6,980 nucleotides of DNA from a bacterium. GTDB taxonomy: Bacteria; SM23-31; JAUVVT01. Under the pieces are notes generated by a model, which did not search any database, had not been told where the DNA came from, and worked only from the letters and a program-made list of their open reading frames with translations. Where the stretch lies: NCBI GenBank assembly GCA_030616165.1, contig JAUWXV010000198.1:1-6980 (forward strand), given 5' to 3'. Below, piece by piece: positions 6,460 to 6,980 of this stretch; position 1 is the stretch's first letter, and every line of letters starts with the position of its first letter. The translations under genes were made by a program, and so were the position numbers.

Positions 6460-6557
6460 TGATAAATTTTTATCATTTTGTGATAATATTTTATCATTTT
6501 GAGAGAATATTTTATCATTTTGTGATAAAAAATGATTAAAAATTATCATTTTTATCA
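6460..6557. repeat. phased array of TTATCA/TGATAA half-sites
   Basis: Hexamers lie at 6460 (TGATAA), 6470 (TTATCA), 6481 (TGATAA), 6491 (TTATCA), 6502 (AGAGAA, decayed), 6512 (TTATCA) and 6523 (TGATAA). The steps are 10, 11, 10, 11, 10, 11 nt, so each TTATCA-to-TTATCA period is exactly 21 nt. TTATCA is always followed by TTTTG within the last three full units, giving the 17-nt inverted repeat TTATCATTTTGTGATAA at 6470 and 6512. Less regular copies follow: TGATTA at 6533, TTATCA at 6543 and at 6552. All half-sites would face one side of the helix, as expected for cooperative binding of a dimeric protein. Confidence 0.75.
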
Positions 6558-6715
6558 TTTTGTTTATATTAATAAAAAATTAGCATTGTTCATTATTCTA
6601 TGTATTACAAGGGTTTGCGAATTTATTAAAAAAATATTTTTTTTATTATCATCAAAAAAACAACAATTTTTTTTCTGAAAAATGTGTAAATTGTTAAAAA
6701 ATAGAACAATAAAGA

Positions 6716-6740
6716 TTATCACTATGATAAAATCCTATCA
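6716..6740. repeat. second cluster of the TTATCA/TGATAA motif
   Basis: TTATCA (6716-6721), 3-nt spacer, TGATAA (6725-6730), 4-nt spacer, CTATCA (6735-6740) followed by TTT. It uses the same hexamer, alternating orientation and about 9-10 nt steps as the array at 6460, and lies about 160 nt further right. A loop between the two clusters by the same protein is possible. Confidence 0.5.
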
Positions 6741-6787
6741 TTTACATAAATATTGAGTTTAAGGCTGAACACCATCGCCAGCAGAGA

Positions 6788-6813
6788 GGACAACCCGAGG
6801 GTTGTCCCTACAA
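6788..6813 (-). repeat. REP-like hairpin, different subfamily (GTAG head on - strand)
   Basis: GGACAACCC (6788-6796) and GGGTTGTCC (6799-6807) form a perfect inverted repeat around GA; in practice an 8-bp stem with a 4-nt loop. On the - strand the stem is preceded by TTGTAG, so it carries the same GTAG-type head as copy 2, but the stem sequence is different. It is much more GC-rich than its surroundings; the GC-richer flank at about 6761-6787 may belong to the same inserted unit. Confidence 0.7.
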
Positions 6814-6927
6814 TTAATCCCAATCAATATATTACAATTGTATTATATTTTCGTACTAAAGCTTTTTATTAACAATTCATTCTGAAGGTTAATTTTTTTA
6901 GTTCATCGAAATATAAACAAGTTTCTA

Positions 6928-6967
6928 ATTGTTATTGATAATAATATCACATTATAAATATAACAAT
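6928..6967. promoter_or_regulatory. nested inverted repeats at the right edge
   Basis: Outer arms ATTGTTAT (6928-6935) and ATAACAAT (6960-6967) enclose an inner pair TGATA (6936-6940) and TATCA (6945-6949). The inner pair is the same GATA-type half-site as in the array but with the opposite order and a 4-nt gap, which loosely resembles a Fur-type box. It may belong to the promoter of a gene beyond the window. Confidence 0.25.
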
Positions 6968-6980
6968 ATATATTCGTAAA

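Larger units (their letters stand above)
6352..6980. other. 629-nt gene-free, very AT-rich region
   Basis: No convincing open reading frame, tRNA or rRNA is seen on either strand. It holds the hexamer array at 6460-6557, isolated TTATCA at 6646-6651, the second hexamer cluster at 6716-6740, the REP-like hairpin at 6788-6807, a 10-nt palindrome TACAATTGTA (6833-6842), and nested inverted repeats at the right edge (6928-6967). A motif ATTGTT/AACAAT also recurs from 6585 onward. It is probably regulatory for a gene beyond the right edge, or a structural DNA site. Confidence 0.7.

Noticed and set aside
6481-6496. Fur box (TGATAAT-N-ATTATCA type)
   Set aside because: The inward pair TGATAA-N4-TTATCA has the wrong spacing and arm sequence for the 7-1-7 consensus, and the outward pairs are equally regular, so the Fur reading is not preferred.
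6460-6557. CRISPR array
   Set aside because: Repeats are far too short and the spacers are 4-5 nt of near-constant sequence; this is a set of binding half-sites.

Overview
The window is AT-rich and reads as a piece of chromosome from an uncultivated, probably diderm, low-GC bacterium. Two of the encoded proteins carry Sec-type signal peptides. The intergenic DNA holds small REP-like hairpins of the kind scattered through many environmental genomes. The phylum cannot be fixed from this sequence. All five genes lie on the + strand; no rRNA, tRNA, CRISPR array, integrase or transposase was seen.

Layout. 1-446: 3' part of an NAD-dependent sugar-nucleotide epimerase, running in from the left edge. 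500-1048: GTP cyclohydrolase I (folE), complete. 1153-1174: REP-like hairpin, followed by a neurotransmitter:sodium symporter gene (NSS/SNF family, 1219-2679). 2714-2833: a 39-codon membrane microprotein resembling MetS, the small subunit of MetP-type NSS importers. 2937-3950: an exported TPR protein. 3951-4260: non-coding, with a second REP-like hairpin (4038-4059) and an 18-nt perfect palindrome (4148-4165). 4261-6351: a large exported M28-like metallopeptidase with a PA domain and a C-terminal winged-helix-like domain. 6352-6980: 629 nt with no gene found, very AT-rich, holding a phased array of TTATCA/TGATAA hexamers (6460-6557), a smaller cluster of the same hexamer (6716-6740) and a third REP-like hairpin (6788-6807).

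How the genes fit together. The symporter and its MetS-like partner form a likely two-gene transport unit for amino acids. The exported peptidase could feed amino acids to such a transporter, but that link is only inference. Epimerase and folE are in the same direction, 53 nt apart, with no obvious pathway link.

Most unusual signals: the helically phased hexamer array at 6460-6557; two REP-like hairpins whose stems differ by a compensatory base-pair change; the unlisted MetS-like gene; and a run of conserved-residue losses in the first 71 nt of the window, all explicable as G-to-T (or C-to-A) changes, which may be contig-end error rather than biology.
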